A stretch of DNA of 64,000 bases from Arcicella aurantiaca (GTDB lineage Bacteria; Bacteroidota; Bacteroidia; Cytophagales; Spirosomataceae). The stretch spans positions 61,995-125,994 of the forward strand of contig NZ_QGGO01000004.1 of the NCBI RefSeq assembly GCF_003148625.1, written 5' to 3'. The notes below the pieces were generated by a model. It worked only from the letters and a program-made list of their open reading frames with translations. It ran no database searches and was not told the DNA's origin. Position 1 is the stretch's first letter; each line of letters begins with the position of its first letter. Of this stretch, positions 1-9,228 are shown piece by piece. The translations under genes and the position numbers were made by a program.

Positions 1-105
1 TAACTGCTAACTGTTTAATATTCACAAATAGCTGATTACAGATTAACTGAACTACTAACTGTTAACTGTTCATTGTTAACTGATAACTGCCAACTGCCAA
101 CCCAT
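1..105. repeat. Degenerate AACTG-rich repeats
   Basis: The first hundred bases are built from imperfect short units such as TAACTGTTAACTG and AACTGCCAACTGCC. They end just before the start codon of the RMD1-like gene. The open frame entering from position 73 is read through these repeats and is not protein-like there, which is one reason to start the gene at 109. Confidence 0.6.
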
Positions 106-108
106 ATT

Positions 109-888
109 ATGAAAATTGAAGCCTATCAAATCTCTGAAGTTATAAACCTTAAAAAATTTAGAAATGATTATGCAAGCCAGCCCATACTATTTAATAATTC
201 TGAGCTTTTTTATAAACGAGACGACGAAAAATATTGCTACTTATTAAGTTATGGAATTGTGGTATTTGGAGGATTTGGGGATTTAGAAAAAAGTGAATTT
301 TTGAAGTTTGTCAAAGGATATGTCGAAAATGAAGTAGATGGAAAATATGACGAGCATTTCGATTTACAAACCGACCCTTCTGTATCAATCGTCCTAAAAT
401 ATAATTCAATTACCGTTTCTGAAATCACAGACGATACCATCAGAATTGTGATGTTAAATATTGGTCAATCAGTAGCCTTAGACCATTACGAAGACCTAAC
501 TCTTGAAATTTTTAAGGATTCCAGAGAAATAACCGATGAACTCGAAAAGACAGGAACATTCAAATATTCAAAAAAAGACCTACTGAAATTCATTGGCAGA
601 ACCATCAATATCAAAAACAGTATTATTGACAATCTTTACATTTTTGATGCTCCAGATATTGTTTGGGAAAATGAACATTTAGAACGTATAGACAAAGGTT
701 TAAAGAAAACTTTTGACCTAAAAATGCGTTATCAAGACATTGACTATAAGCTCAAAATTGTTCAAGATAACCTAACTCTTTTCACCGACCTTCTCCAAAA
801 TCGGGAATCTACCCGCCTCGAATGGATTGTTATTATTCTGATTCTTATTGAAGTTTTTGATATTTTCATCAAGAAATTTCTTGGGTAA
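109..888 (+). CDS. RMD1/DUF155-family membrane-anchored protein
   Basis: The protein of about 259 residues resembles the RMD1 (DUF155) family, known from yeast mitochondrial and bacterial proteins of poorly defined function. Its C-terminal half has the family pattern: a conserved stretch with NIGQSVALDHYE, a long helical region, and a single C-terminal transmembrane segment rich in I, L and V (about residues 235-255) followed by a short basic tail. It is therefore probably a tail-anchored inner-membrane protein facing the cytoplasm. I start it at the ATG at 109 (MKIEAYQ) because the upstream in-frame ATG at 73 lies in repeat sequence. It appears to be a single-gene unit followed by a terminator. 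The biochemical role is unknown; the family call rests on recognition of the pattern. Confidence 0.6.
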   Translation: MKIEAYQISEVINLKKFRNDYASQPILFNNSELFYKRDDEKYCYLLSYGIVVFGGFGDLEKSEFLKFVKGYVENEVDGKYDEHFDLQTDPSVSIVLKYNSITVSEITDDTIRIVMLNIGQSVALDHYEDLTLEIFKDSREITDELEKTGTFKYSKKDLLKFIGRTINIKNSIIDNLYIFDAPDIVWENEHLERIDKGLKKTFDLKMRYQDIDYKLKIVQDNLTLFTDLLQNRESTRLEWIVIILILIEVFDIFIKKFLG

Positions 889-963
889 ATTACCGTTAAA
901 TAAATCTGTACAACTGAAAACGAGATTATTTACAGAAATAACATATTGAAAATTGATTTTTTT

Positions 964-994
964 AAAGGGTTGGCAAATTTGTCAACCTTTTTTT
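964..994 (+). terminator. Intrinsic terminator after the RMD1-like gene
   Basis: AAAGGGTTG pairs with CAACCTTT around a short loop and is followed by a run of T on the plus strand. Confidence 0.7.
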
Positions 995-1122
995 ATTCCT
1001 AAAATTGAGCCGTTGAAAGCTACAAACAGCAATTTCATCTATTTTATGTATAGACCATCCTAACATTTGAGGTAAAAACAACGACCTTTGTTTTATTTTT
1101 CTGAATATCCAAAATAACCTCA

Positions 1123-3552
1123 ATGAAAAAATCTTTACTATCTCTCTATTGCTTCATTTTACTCATTTTTTGTTTTTGTACCAATACACAAGCACAGTCG
1201 AAAGGAACAATAAAAGCCAAAATTGTTGATGCAAAAACAGACGAACTATTAAGCTTCGCAAGTTTGAAAATTTTACAAGTTTCTGACAATAAATTAGTTA
1301 CAGGAAACATTGCCAATGAAAAAGGCGAAATTTCTTTAAATATCAACTTCGGGAAATATATTGCCGAAATTGAATTTATGGGCTATAAAAATTTTAAAAC
1401 GGCAGAATTTTCTCTTTCAAAAGAACAAAATATCGTTGATTTAGGAACGATAAAATTGGAAGTTTCGAGCAGTACACTTGCAGAAGTGGAAGTCAGAGCC
1501 GAAAAAAGCACCATGGTTTTGGCATTGGATAAAAAAATATTCAACGTCGGCAAAGACTTGGCAAACGCAGGTGGTTCTGCCAGCGATTTACTGACTAATA
1601 TTCCCTCCATTTCAGTTGACCCAGACGGTGGCGTAAAATTACGTGGTAGCGATAATGTTAGAATTTTGATTGACGGAAAACCCTCTGGCTTAGTCAGTTT
1701 TAAGGGTGGTGCAGGCTTGCAACAATTACAAGGAAATATGGTAGAAAGAGTTGAAATTATCACCAATCCGTCTGCTCGATACGAAGCCGAAGGTATGGCG
1801 GGTATCATCAATATTATCTTGAAAAAAGACCAAAGACAAGGCTTTAACGGTTCATTGGAGCTAATTACGGGCTATCCAACCAATTATGGAATCGGAGGAA
1901 ATTTGAATTATCGTCACAAAAAAGTCAATTTCTTTATCAATTACGGACTTTCATATCGTAAATCTCCGGGAAAAGGAAATAGCTATCAAGAAGCCATTGT
2001 GAATGGACAAAAAGCCATTTATGACCAATCAAGTGAAAATGAAGTGAGTGGATTAAACAACAATATTAGAGGTGGTTTAGACTATTTTTTCAGCGACAAA
2101 AGCATTTTAACGGCTTCTTATTTATTCAAAAGAAGCGATGCTCACCGCAATTTAGATATTGTTTATCATGATTTATTGGCAACAGATAAAAGTGTTTTCA
2201 GAACGACTTTCCGAAACCAAACAGAAGACGAACAAGAACCAAATTCGGAATATGCGTTGAGTTATAAGAAGGATTTTACCAAGAAAAACCATTCTCTTTC
2301 GGCTGATGTTCGTTTCTTGGATAACTGGGAACGTTCCAATCAAGTCTTTACGCAAAATGCTATTTTCAAAGATGGTTCAGCAGATAAAGCGAATACTTCT
2401 CTCCAAAATTCGTTGAACGATGAATACGAAAAACAGTGGCTCGTACAGGTGGATTACGTGCAACCAATTGGCAAAGAAGGAAAATTTGAAACAGGTGTAC
2501 GCAGCAGTTTTAGAGATATGGTGAATGATTATATCGTTACACAACGCAACGAATCTGGACAATGGGCGGTGGTACAAGGCTTAAAAAACTACTTTATTTA
2601 CAATGAAAATATCAACGCTTGGTATGGAATATTAGGCAATAAAACCAAGAAATTTTCGTATCAGGCAGGTTTAAGAGCAGAATGGACAGACGTAAAAACA
2701 ACCTTGCGAGAAACCAACGAAGTAAATCCAAGAAAATACGCTAATTTGTTCCCAAGCGTACATTTCACCTACAATTTACCCAAAGAAAATGCTCTACAAT
2801 TGAGTTATAGCCGTAGGGTAAGAAGACCTTTTTACAATGATTTAAGTCCATTTTTCTCTTTTCCAGATAGTAGAAATTTCTTTGGCGGAAATCCAGATTT
2901 GAATCCAGAATTTAGCAATGTTTTTGAATTAGGACACATTAAATATTTTGAAAAAGGTTCTATCACTTCTTCTCTTTTTTACCGAGATACACAAGGAAAA
3001 ATTGATAGAATTAGAAGAGTGGATTCAACAGGTTTTTCAAGAACTCGTCCCGAAAATTTGAATGGCGAAAAAAGTTTTGGTTTAGAATTAACAAGCCAAT
3101 ACAACCTTTACAAATGGTGGAAGTTAGATTTTAACTTCAATTTCTTCCAAGCTGATATTGACGGAAGTAATATTAGCGAATTATACAAAAGAAAAACAGT
3201 AAGTTGGTTTGTACGCCAAACTTCAAGATTTACAATTGCTAAAAGTTTTGATTTACAAGTAAGAGGAAATTATGAAGCTCCACAAAAAACGGCACAAGGC
3301 GAACGCTTAGCATTATACTATGTTGATTTGTCGATGAGCAAAGAAGTTTTTGGCGGCAAAGGAACGTTAAATTTTAATATAACCGATTTATTCAATACTC
3401 GAAAAATGCGTTATACGACGCAGGGAGACACTTTTTATTCAGAAGGAATGTCGCAATTTAGAATTCGACAAATAAATCTGACGCTCAATTATCGTTTCAA
3501 TCAATCTAAAAATGCGAAGAAAGTTAAAAGTTTAGTGAGCGACGAAGGTTAA
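1123..3552 (+). CDS. TonB-dependent outer-membrane receptor (OMP_b-brl_3 type)
   Basis: An 809-residue outer-membrane protein. Residues 1-25 are a signal peptide ending TQAQS. Residues about 26-115 form a carboxypeptidase-regulatory-like beta-sandwich, common in Bacteroidota receptors. A plug domain follows (about 140-235) with ASDLLTNIPSISVDPDGG and VRILIDGKPSG. The rest is a beta-barrel of the outer-membrane beta-barrel family that includes FepA/CirA-like proteins without SusC features. It probably imports an iron chelate, peptide or other small ligand with energy from TonB-ExbBD; the substrate cannot be read from sequence. No SusD partner lies next to it. The RidA gene follows 64 bp downstream and may share its transcript. 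Confidence 0.85.
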   Translation: MKKSLLSLYCFILLIFCFCTNTQAQSKGTIKAKIVDAKTDELLSFASLKILQVSDNKLVTGNIANEKGEISLNINFGKYIAEIEFMGYKNFKTAEFSLSKEQNIVDLGTIKLEVSSSTLAEVEVRAEKSTMVLALDKKIFNVGKDLANAGGSASDLLTNIPSISVDPDGGVKLRGSDNVRILIDGKPSGLVSFKGGAGLQQLQGNMVERVEIITNPSARYEAEGMAGIINIILKKDQRQGFNGSLELITGYPTNYGIGGNLNYRHKKVNFFINYGLSYRKSPGKGNSYQEAIVNGQKAIYDQSSENEVSGLNNNIRGGLDYFFSDKSILTASYLFKRSDAHRNLDIVYHDLLATDKSVFRTTFRNQTEDEQEPNSEYALSYKKDFTKKNHSLSADVRFLDNWERSNQVFTQNAIFKDGSADKANTSLQNSLNDEYEKQWLVQVDYVQPIGKEGKFETGVRSSFRDMVNDYIVTQRNESGQWAVVQGLKNYFIYNENINAWYGILGNKTKKFSYQAGLRAEWTDVKTTLRETNEVNPRKYANLFPSVHFTYNLPKENALQLSYSRRVRRPFYNDLSPFFSFPDSRNFFGGNPDLNPEFSNVFELGHIKYFEKGSITSSLFYRDTQGKIDRIRRVDSTGFSRTRPENLNGEKSFGLELTSQYNLYKWWKLDFNFNFFQADIDGSNISELYKRKTVSWFVRQTSRFTIAKSFDLQVRGNYEAPQKTAQGERLALYYVDLSMSKEVFGGKGTLNFNITDLFNTRKMRYTTQGDTFYSEGMSQFRIRQINLTLNYRFNQSKNAKKVKSLVSDEG

Positions 3553-3616
3553 TTGCAAAACTTTTTGAATCTCAAAAGTGAAAATTGTAAATTGATAAGT
3601 AAAAATAATAACAACT

Positions 3617-4069
3617 ATGAAAGCATCCTTTTTATCAATCTTATTCCTTTTCACTTCTTTGGAAATTATCGCTCAAAATAAAGAAATCATCAAAACCGAC
3701 AAAGCTCCTGTGCCAATCGCTCCGTACAGTCAAGGGATTAAGGCAAACGGATTTTTATTTGTTTCTGGTCAAATTGGCTTAAATCCAACGACTCGAAAAT
3801 TAGTTGAAGGCGGTGTAGAAGCAGAAACGGCACAAATTATAGAGAATATCAAAGCTATTTTAACGGCAGGTGGGGCAAAATTAGAAGATATTCTGAGTAC
3901 CACAATTTATCTAAAAAACATAGATGATTTTCAAAAAATGAATACTATTTATGGCAAATATTTTACGTCAAACTTCCCTACTCGTAGCACAGTTGCCGTT
4001 TCTGGACTTGCAAGTGGTGCCAATATTGAGATTACTGTAACCGCATTATTACCACCTCGAAGAAAATAA
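3617..4069 (+). CDS. ridA: RidA-family protein with signal peptide
   Basis: A 150-residue RidA/YjgF/YER057c/UK114 family protein. Family members hydrolyse reactive enamine/imine intermediates released by PLP enzymes. The core from about residue 28 shows IAPYSQG, FVSGQIGLNP, and the conserved arginine in FPTRSTVAVSGL that binds the substrate carboxylate. Unlike the cytosolic housekeeping form, it begins with a hydrophobic leader ending IIAQN, so it is probably exported to the periplasm, as some Bacteroidota RidA paralogues are. It follows the TonB receptor and is closed by a terminator. The function of an exported RidA is unclear. Confidence 0.85.
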   Translation: MKASFLSILFLFTSLEIIAQNKEIIKTDKAPVPIAPYSQGIKANGFLFVSGQIGLNPTTRKLVEGGVEAETAQIIENIKAILTAGGAKLEDILSTTIYLKNIDDFQKMNTIYGKYFTSNFPTRSTVAVSGLASGANIEITVTALLPPRRK

Positions 4070-4152
4070 TGAAGTAAATGGAGATTAGTTATTGGTAATT
4101 AGAAAATGGAGAAATTGTAATTGTGAGATAACTTTTGAAAATCTATTTAAAG

Positions 4153-4180
4153 AAAAGAGCGGTTTAAAACCGCTTTTTTT
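4153..4180 (+). terminator. Intrinsic terminator after ridA
   Basis: AGCGGTTT pairs with AAACCGCT over a two-base turn and is followed by seven T residues. Confidence 0.8.
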
Positions 4181-4303
4181 ATGCTTTTTATAAAAATATT
4201 TCAAAAAACTAAACAAATAGTTTGTAAACTAAAATATTAGTTATATGTTTGTTTCAGAATTAACAATTAAGGTATCACAATCAGCATATAAAAGCATAAA
4301 ATC

Positions 4304-4684
4304 ATGCAACCAGAAAGAGAACTTACTAAAGCCGAAGAGCAGATAATGCAGGTGCTTTGGCAAATAGAAAAGGGATTCGTTAAAGACGTTTTAGACGAAT
4401 TGCCAGAACCAAAACCTGCTTATAATACGGTTTCGACCATTATCAGGATTTTGCAGGAAAAAGGATTTGTCAGTCATAATGCTTACGGAAAATCACACGA
4501 ATATTTCCCGATTGTGAGCAAAGAAAATTACAGTTCTTATGCTACCGAAAAATTAGTAGAAGGTTATTTTGAGAATTCGTTTTCAAGTCTTTTCTCATTT
4601 TTCTCTAAAAAAGGAAAAATCGACGTAAAAGATGCTGACCAAATTTTGGCGATGATTAACAAAATGAAGGAAGAAGAAAAGTAA
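4304..4684 (+). CDS. BlaI/MecI/CopY-family repressor
   Basis: A 126-residue winged-helix repressor. The N-terminal domain (residues 1-75) has the family pattern LTKAEEQIMQVLW ... PAYNTVSTIIRILQEKGFV with the recognition helix in the TVSTIIR region. The C-terminal part (80-126) is the dimerisation helix set. BlaI proteins repress target genes until a membrane BlaR1/MecR1 metallopeptidase triggers their removal. The probable partner is the M56 protein encoded at 5687-7033. The sequence just upstream (4200-4250) contains ACAAATAGTTTGTAAACTAAAATATTAG-like near-repeats around ACTA and TAGT; these resemble autoregulatory half-sites but I cannot assign an operator. Confidence 0.85.
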   Translation: MQPERELTKAEEQIMQVLWQIEKGFVKDVLDELPEPKPAYNTVSTIIRILQEKGFVSHNAYGKSHEYFPIVSKENYSSYATEKLVEGYFENSFSSLFSFFSKKGKIDVKDADQILAMINKMKEEEK

Positions 4685-4986
4685 CACGGACAGCCTTGTC
4701 CGCAAAAAACATTTATGGAAAAACAGATTCTTCTGCATCTACTAAATAAAAAGGGAAAAGCTTTTCATAATTGTCTTTAGTTCACACAATCATAAAAATT
4801 ACTGAGTACAGAAATCAAACACTAAATTAGTTCTACACCAGTTAAAAAATATATTTAGACAAACTTCCCGAAAGTTTTAAAACTTTCGGGAAGTGAAATC
4901 GGATTAACTAAATTAGTTCTACAACAGTTCTATTTGTGAGTAAAATCACAACTCACTCATTCACAATTCACAACTAAATTAAAAAC
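4685..4986. other. Intergenic region with two palindromes
   Basis: No gene is visible in these roughly 300 bases. There is a small CGGACA/TGTCCG hairpin at about 4688-4703 and a perfect 32-base palindrome at 4863-4894 (see separate entry). The end of the region carries the short direct repeats around TTCACAACT that precede exbD. Confidence 0.6.
4863..4894. repeat. Dispersed palindrome, copy 1
   Basis: Perfect inverted repeat with arms ACTTCCCGAAAGTTTT. Near-identical palindromes occur at 19280-19312 and 20877-20908. No T-run follows, so it is not a classic terminator. It looks like a REP-type intergenic element. Confidence 0.8.
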
Positions 4987-5493
4987 ATGGCTGAAATATC
5001 TGCATCCGACCAAGCCCCAAAAGGCAAAAAACGTAGCCACAAATTATCTACTAAAATCGACATGACCCCGATGGTAGATTTAGGCTTTTTATTGATAACA
5101 TTCTTTATGCTAACTACTTCGCTGATGAAACCTGTGGTTATGCAACTGAATATGCCTGATAAAACTGATAGAGGATTAAGCTCTCCTGTGCGTTGTTCTG
5201 AATCATTAAATGTAGTAATTGATGCCGACAACAAAGTGCATTATTATCAAGGAACAGAGTGTAATCCAACAGTAAAAACAACTGATTTTTCTGACAAAGG
5301 TATTCGTGAAGTTTTATTTGATTATAAACGAAAAATTGGTGAAGCTTTTACCGTTGTCATCAAGTCAACCGACAAAGCCAAATACCGCAATATGGTAGAT
5401 TTATTAGACGAAATGGTCATCACCAATAACAAACACTACGCTATTGTGGGGATTACGAAGGAAGATGAAAAACTATTAGGTATTAGGTATTAG
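4987..5493 (+). CDS. ExbD/TolR-family biopolymer transport protein
   Basis: A 168-residue ExbD/TolR-like protein. A short basic cytoplasmic N-terminus (KGKKRSHKLSTKIDMTPMVD) precedes one transmembrane helix (about residues 33-52, LGFLLITFFMLTTSLM). The family's proton-relay aspartate is the D in PMVDLGFLL. The rest is a periplasmic domain. ExbD works with ExbB and TonB to transmit proton motive force to outer-membrane receptors; no ExbB is encoded nearby. It lies between blaI and the M56-TonB gene, so it probably serves the neighbouring TonB proteins. The last codons (LLGIRY, stop) are written in a 7-bp tandem repeat, so the C-terminal residues are repeat-derived. Confidence 0.85.
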   Translation: MAEISASDQAPKGKKRSHKLSTKIDMTPMVDLGFLLITFFMLTTSLMKPVVMQLNMPDKTDRGLSSPVRCSESLNVVIDADNKVHYYQGTECNPTVKTTDFSDKGIREVLFDYKRKIGEAFTVVIKSTDKAKYRNMVDLLDEMVITNNKHYAIVGITKEDEKLLGIRY

Positions 5494-5520
5494 GTATTAG
5501 GTATTAGGTATTAGGTATTA
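5474..5520. repeat. TATTAGG tandem repeat
   Basis: Between six and seven copies of the 7-bp unit TATTAGG. The stop codon of the exbD gene lies inside it, so changes in copy number would shift frame and alter the protein's end. Confidence 0.9.
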
Positions 5521-5686
5521 AAAGTGAATTGATATATTTTAAGTTCATTTTCATTCATTTATTTTCTTGAAAATAATAATCTAAATTTTACACTCAATCA
5601 CTAATTCGTTAAATCACTAAATTATTCCCTTAATCACAAGCTCCATAAATCTCTCAATTATTCATTCTATAAATCACAAATAAAAT

Positions 5687-7033
5687 ATGAACTGGCTCAA
5701 TTACCTCCTCCAAGTGAATTTATATTTGATTTTATTCTACGGTTTTTATCGCCTTTTGTTGCGTTCAGAAACGTTCTTTAACCTCAATCGTGGCTACTTG
5801 GTGGCATCGGCAGCGTTGGCTTTTTTCATACCATTGATGCAGTCGGAATGGGTACGTAGTTGGTTTGTGACTGAACAAGTTTCGCAGACGATAGAGGTAT
5901 TTTATGACCCGCAAATTTTCTATGTTGCCGTTAAAAAACAAGCTCATTCTCTCACTTTGGGCGATTTTATGGCGGTATTTTACATCATTGGAATTCTTGT
6001 AGGTATTGCCCGTTTCAGTGGAAATTTAGTTTATCTCGGCAAAATGATGAAGCTAAAAACAACTCAGAAAGACTCAAAACAAGCTTTTTCGTTTTTCAAT
6101 ATGCTATTCGTAAGCAAAGAGTTAAAGCAACGTTCTACCATTATGAAACACGAGTTTGTCCATATTCGTCAGTTACACTCTGCCGATGTGATGCTGTTTG
6201 AATTAATTGCGATATTCAACTGGTTCAATCCTGTTGTGTATTTCTACAAAAACTCAATAAAACACATTCACGAGTTTATTGCAGACGAAGTGGCAAGTCG
6301 TAACGAAGCCTCAAAGGCGGACTATGCGATGCTTTTATTCCAAGAACAATTTGGCGTACAAGCAATTCCGTTAACCAATAATTTCTTTAATTCTTCCCTT
6401 TTAAAAACAAGAATAAAAATGCTACAACAAGAACGTTCAAACCAAACGGCTTTGATGAAATACGGACTCATCGCACCTCTTTTTATGGTGATGATTGTTG
6501 TTTCGTCGGCAACATTGGCGAACAAAGAACTAAAGAATATAGAATCAAAAATTGATGGAATCACAGATTCACATTTAGAAGAAGTAACCGTCAGAAAATC
6601 AGCCAGAGAAGTATTGGCAGAGGAAGGTATTGACCTATCTAAAGCACTGATTATCAGCCCTGCCTTGGTTGATGAAGTAAAAACGTTTCAACAAAGTAAA
6701 CAAGATACAAATAAGGTTTTTAATGCTGTTGAACAACAAGCTGAGTTTCCGGGAGGAATGGAGGCATTTGCCAAATATTTACAAGACAATTTAAAATATC
6801 CAGAAGCTGCTCAAAAAGCAAAAATTCAAGGAAAAATTTATGTCCAATTTGTTATCAATACAGATGGCTCTGGCGAAAATTTTGAAGTTTTGAAATCTAC
6901 CGAAAATGAGAGTTTAGACCAAGAAGCTTTGAGAGTTTTGAAGTCAATTCCTAAATGGGAAGCAGGCAAACAAAGTGGTAAAAATGTAAGAAGCCGTTTT
7001 ACGATACCGATTAATTTCCAATTATCGAAATAA
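5687..7033 (+). CDS. BlaR1-like M56 metallopeptidase fused to a TonB C-terminal domain
   Basis: A 448-residue inner-membrane protein. The N-terminus has two to three membrane helices (about 1-60 and 90-115). The M56 zinc peptidase site follows: HEFVHIRQ (HExxH) near residue 165, with the downstream glutamate in HIHEFIADE. Another helix lies at about 262-285. The C-terminal 95 residues form a TonB domain (FPGGMEAFAKYLQDNLKYP ... GKIYVQFVIN ... WEAGKQSGK ... FTIPINFQL). Such BlaR1-TonB fusions are common in Bacteroidota beside BlaI. By analogy the protease senses a signal and relieves BlaI repression. The TonB domain could link it to outer-membrane receptors. The stimulus is unknown. Confidence 0.85.
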   Translation: MNWLNYLLQVNLYLILFYGFYRLLLRSETFFNLNRGYLVASAALAFFIPLMQSEWVRSWFVTEQVSQTIEVFYDPQIFYVAVKKQAHSLTLGDFMAVFYIIGILVGIARFSGNLVYLGKMMKLKTTQKDSKQAFSFFNMLFVSKELKQRSTIMKHEFVHIRQLHSADVMLFELIAIFNWFNPVVYFYKNSIKHIHEFIADEVASRNEASKADYAMLLFQEQFGVQAIPLTNNFFNSSLLKTRIKMLQQERSNQTALMKYGLIAPLFMVMIVVSSATLANKELKNIESKIDGITDSHLEEVTVRKSAREVLAEEGIDLSKALIISPALVDEVKTFQQSKQDTNKVFNAVEQQAEFPGGMEAFAKYLQDNLKYPEAAQKAKIQGKIYVQFVINTDGSGENFEVLKSTENESLDQEALRVLKSIPKWEAGKQSGKNVRSRFTIPINFQLSK

Positions 7034-7380
7034 ACTGTTTAAACTAAGATTTATGAGATTAAATGATTTTAAGATTAAACATTGTTACAGATATTCCTAA
7101 AATCATTTAATCCTGTTAATCTTGGTTCAAATTTAAGATTAAACATCGTTGCTAATAATCCTAAATTCATTTAATTCTATCAATCTTAGTTCAAACAAAA
7201 AAGAAAATCATTTAATCAACTTAATCTCAGTTCAAACAAATTAGCTCCCCCACCCCAACAAGTGGGGATTTTAAAACCCTAAATCAACTAAATAGATAGT
7301 TTATTTACCCTGCCCTGCTTGGGCTTTTTTAAAAATTAAATCAACTAAAGAAATAGTTAAACTTCAAACAATAATCAATC
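7034..7380. repeat. Intergenic region of degenerate repeats
   Basis: This stretch of about 350 bp has no supported gene. It contains several imperfect copies of a unit resembling CATTTAAT(C/T)nnnnTAATCTTAGTTCAAA, plus AAATCAACTAAA repeats. I see no RNA gene or clear terminator. Confidence 0.6.
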
Positions 7381-8211
7381 ATGGAAAATCACCAAGAAAA
7401 TCTCGAAACATTGGAGGACATTGTTTTCCAAAATCGTAACAAAAGCTATGGAGCTTACATTTTACGAGCTGACTACCAAAACGTTATCAGAAAATCCTTA
7501 ATTATTGGCATTGGACTATTTTGTTTGGCAATACTTACACCTATGCTTTGGGCAAAAGTGGATAAAGATATAAGAAGAGAAGTAATTGCAGATGTGTTAG
7601 TTATGGAACAACCTCCAAAAGAAGAAGTCAAACCCATCGAACCTGTTACTCCTCCTCCACCAGTTGAACCAGAACCGCAAGTGAGAAGTCAAGTAAGATT
7701 TATGGAACCTGAAATTGTTGATGATTCCAAAGCAACGGAATTACCTCCCGACCAAGATGTTTTGAGTGAAGCAACAAATATCGGAACGCAAAATATTATT
7801 GGCGTTGACGAACCAATCCCAACAGAAGACCCCGACGCTAATAAAGCATCTCAACCAGAAATGCCAGTAGCCGTTAAAACAGAAGAAAGTAATCAAGAAT
7901 TTATAACGGTTGAGCAAAATCCAGAATTCATGGGTGGAATGGAAGCATTAGCGAAGTTTTTACAGAAAAACCTACGTTATCCTACCTCTGCCGCCAATGC
8001 TAATGTAGAAGGAAAAGTTTTCATGCAATTTGTAGTTGGGCAAGATGGAAGTATCACCAAAGTTGATATACTGAAGGGAATCGGTTTTGGTTGTGATGAA
8101 GAAGCACAGAGAGTAGTAAAATTGATGCCAAAATGGTCGCCCGGAAAACAATCAGGTAGAGCTGTTGCAGTAAGATTTACTTTACCAATTAGTTTTCATT
8201 TATCTGAGTAA
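7381..8211 (+). CDS. TonB-family energy transducer
   Basis: A 276-residue TonB protein. A cytoplasmic stretch of about 38 residues with NKSYGAYILRADYQ, a Bacteroidota TonB signature, is followed by one membrane anchor (about 40-60). A proline- and glutamate-rich periplasmic spacer (about 75-160, with PPPPVEPEPQ) follows. The C-terminal TonB domain (about 178-276) has FMGGMEALAKFLQKNLRYP and WSPGKQSGRAV. It would couple ExbB/ExbD energy to outer-membrane receptors. Its C-terminal domain is similar to that of the M56-TonB protein upstream, so the two probably arose by duplication. Confidence 0.9.
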   Translation: MENHQENLETLEDIVFQNRNKSYGAYILRADYQNVIRKSLIIGIGLFCLAILTPMLWAKVDKDIRREVIADVLVMEQPPKEEVKPIEPVTPPPPVEPEPQVRSQVRFMEPEIVDDSKATELPPDQDVLSEATNIGTQNIIGVDEPIPTEDPDANKASQPEMPVAVKTEESNQEFITVEQNPEFMGGMEALAKFLQKNLRYPTSAANANVEGKVFMQFVVGQDGSITKVDILKGIGFGCDEEAQRVVKLMPKWSPGKQSGRAVAVRFTLPISFHLSE

Positions 8212-8212
8212 C

Positions 8213-8265
8213 GTAACACAGACTTTAGTCTGTTTATTCTACATACAGACTAAAGTCTGTGTTAC
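8213..8265. repeat. 21-bp perfect inverted repeat between convergent genes
   Basis: GTAACACAGACTTTAGTCTG and its exact complement flank an 11-base spacer, between the end of the tonB gene (plus) and the end of the pnkp gene (minus). Each arm is itself partly palindromic (AGACTTTAGTCT). It may act as a bidirectional terminator, although no long T-run follows. Confidence 0.85.
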
Positions 8266-8266
8266 G

Positions 8267-9148
8267 TCAAAAGTCTCCATAATTAACTTGCAGACATAAT
8301 AAACCCAAATCTAAACGCCATAAATCAACTACTTGATTTCGGTCATCTAATACGAATTGTACGAAAAACTGTCCTTTGACGTGTTTTTCGTACAATTCTT
8401 TTTTTATGATGGCATCTTTTCGCACATCACCCGCAGAACGCATATACAAGGCATTGTACGGAATTTTATTGTACGATAACCAATTCATAGTTTGACTTCT
8501 CGCACTATCTTCTCGCCCCGACATTAAAATTATTTTCACCCCTTTTTCATGGTACATTTTCACGATTTCTGCCACAGGAGTATTTAATAAATCTGTCTCG
8601 CAACGTTTGGTATCAAATGGACTTCGGTCGTGAATAATGGCTAATGTTCCATCAATATCACAAAGAATGGCAGGTGGTAAAGTATCGTCTTGTTCTTGAT
8701 AATGTGGTCCACGTTCATCTTTCAGAATGTGTTGTTTATACATTCGCATAATTACGTCTCGACCTACTTTTTTCTCCCGTTTTTCGTCTCGTTCCAAACA
8801 TTCTTCCAGCGACGTATCAAAACCTTTTATCTCAATATGTACTTTATCGCCCGAATCTTTCATGTATTTTTGAACGACTTGCGTAATTCTTTCAATTGGT
8901 CTATCTGACAAATTGGTATCGTCAATCACCACGTGCTTTCCTTCTTTCAAAGCCTCCACGAGCATAAAATCACGGACACGCTCCACAAACTTTTCGTTGG
9001 GATTACTATGTACCGAATTATCCAACATCGCCCGTAATTCGTCTTTATTCAGTCGTTTCCAAACGTGCGGATTTTCAGTTAATAAATTTTTCGCATAAGT
9101 GGATTTCCCGCTTGCAGGCAACCCACGTAGTATTAATAGTTTTTTCAT
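8267..9148 (-). CDS. Pnkp-like polynucleotide 5'-kinase / 3'-phosphatase
   Basis: A 293-residue two-domain protein laid out like T4 polynucleotide kinase. The N-terminal P-loop kinase has GLPASGKS at residues 9-16. The C-terminal HAD phosphatase has the nucleophile motif DIDGTLA at 164-170 and later LMSGREDSAR and LDDRNQ. The T4 enzyme phosphorylates 5'-OH ends and removes 2',3'-cyclic or 3'-phosphates, preparing broken RNA for ligation. It is the last gene in a minus-strand series with a nucleotidyltransferase and an Rnl1-like RNA ligase, so RNA healing is the likely job. It could also act on DNA ends. Start ATG at 9148. Confidence 0.9.
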   Translation of the reverse strand: MKKLLILRGLPASGKSTYAKNLLTENPHVWKRLNKDELRAMLDNSVHSNPNEKFVERVRDFMLVEALKEGKHVVIDDTNLSDRPIERITQVVQKYMKDSGDKVHIEIKGFDTSLEECLERDEKREKKVGRDVIMRMYKQHILKDERGPHYQEQDDTLPPAILCDIDGTLAIIHDRSPFDTKRCETDLLNTPVAEIVKMYHEKGVKIILMSGREDSARSQTMNWLSYNKIPYNALYMRSAGDVRKDAIIKKELYEKHVKGQFFVQFVLDDRNQVVDLWRLDLGLLCLQVNYGDF

Positions 9149-9228
9149 TATGTTTTATTTTAAGGAGTGAAGGAGCAGAGGACGGAGGAACAAAGGAGCA
9201 AAGTAGTAAATGCTTAAACTTTTTTCTT

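Noticed and set aside
8213-8265. Inverted repeat as an insertion-sequence end
   Set aside because: It is a single hairpin between convergent genes, with no transposase and no second copy nearby.
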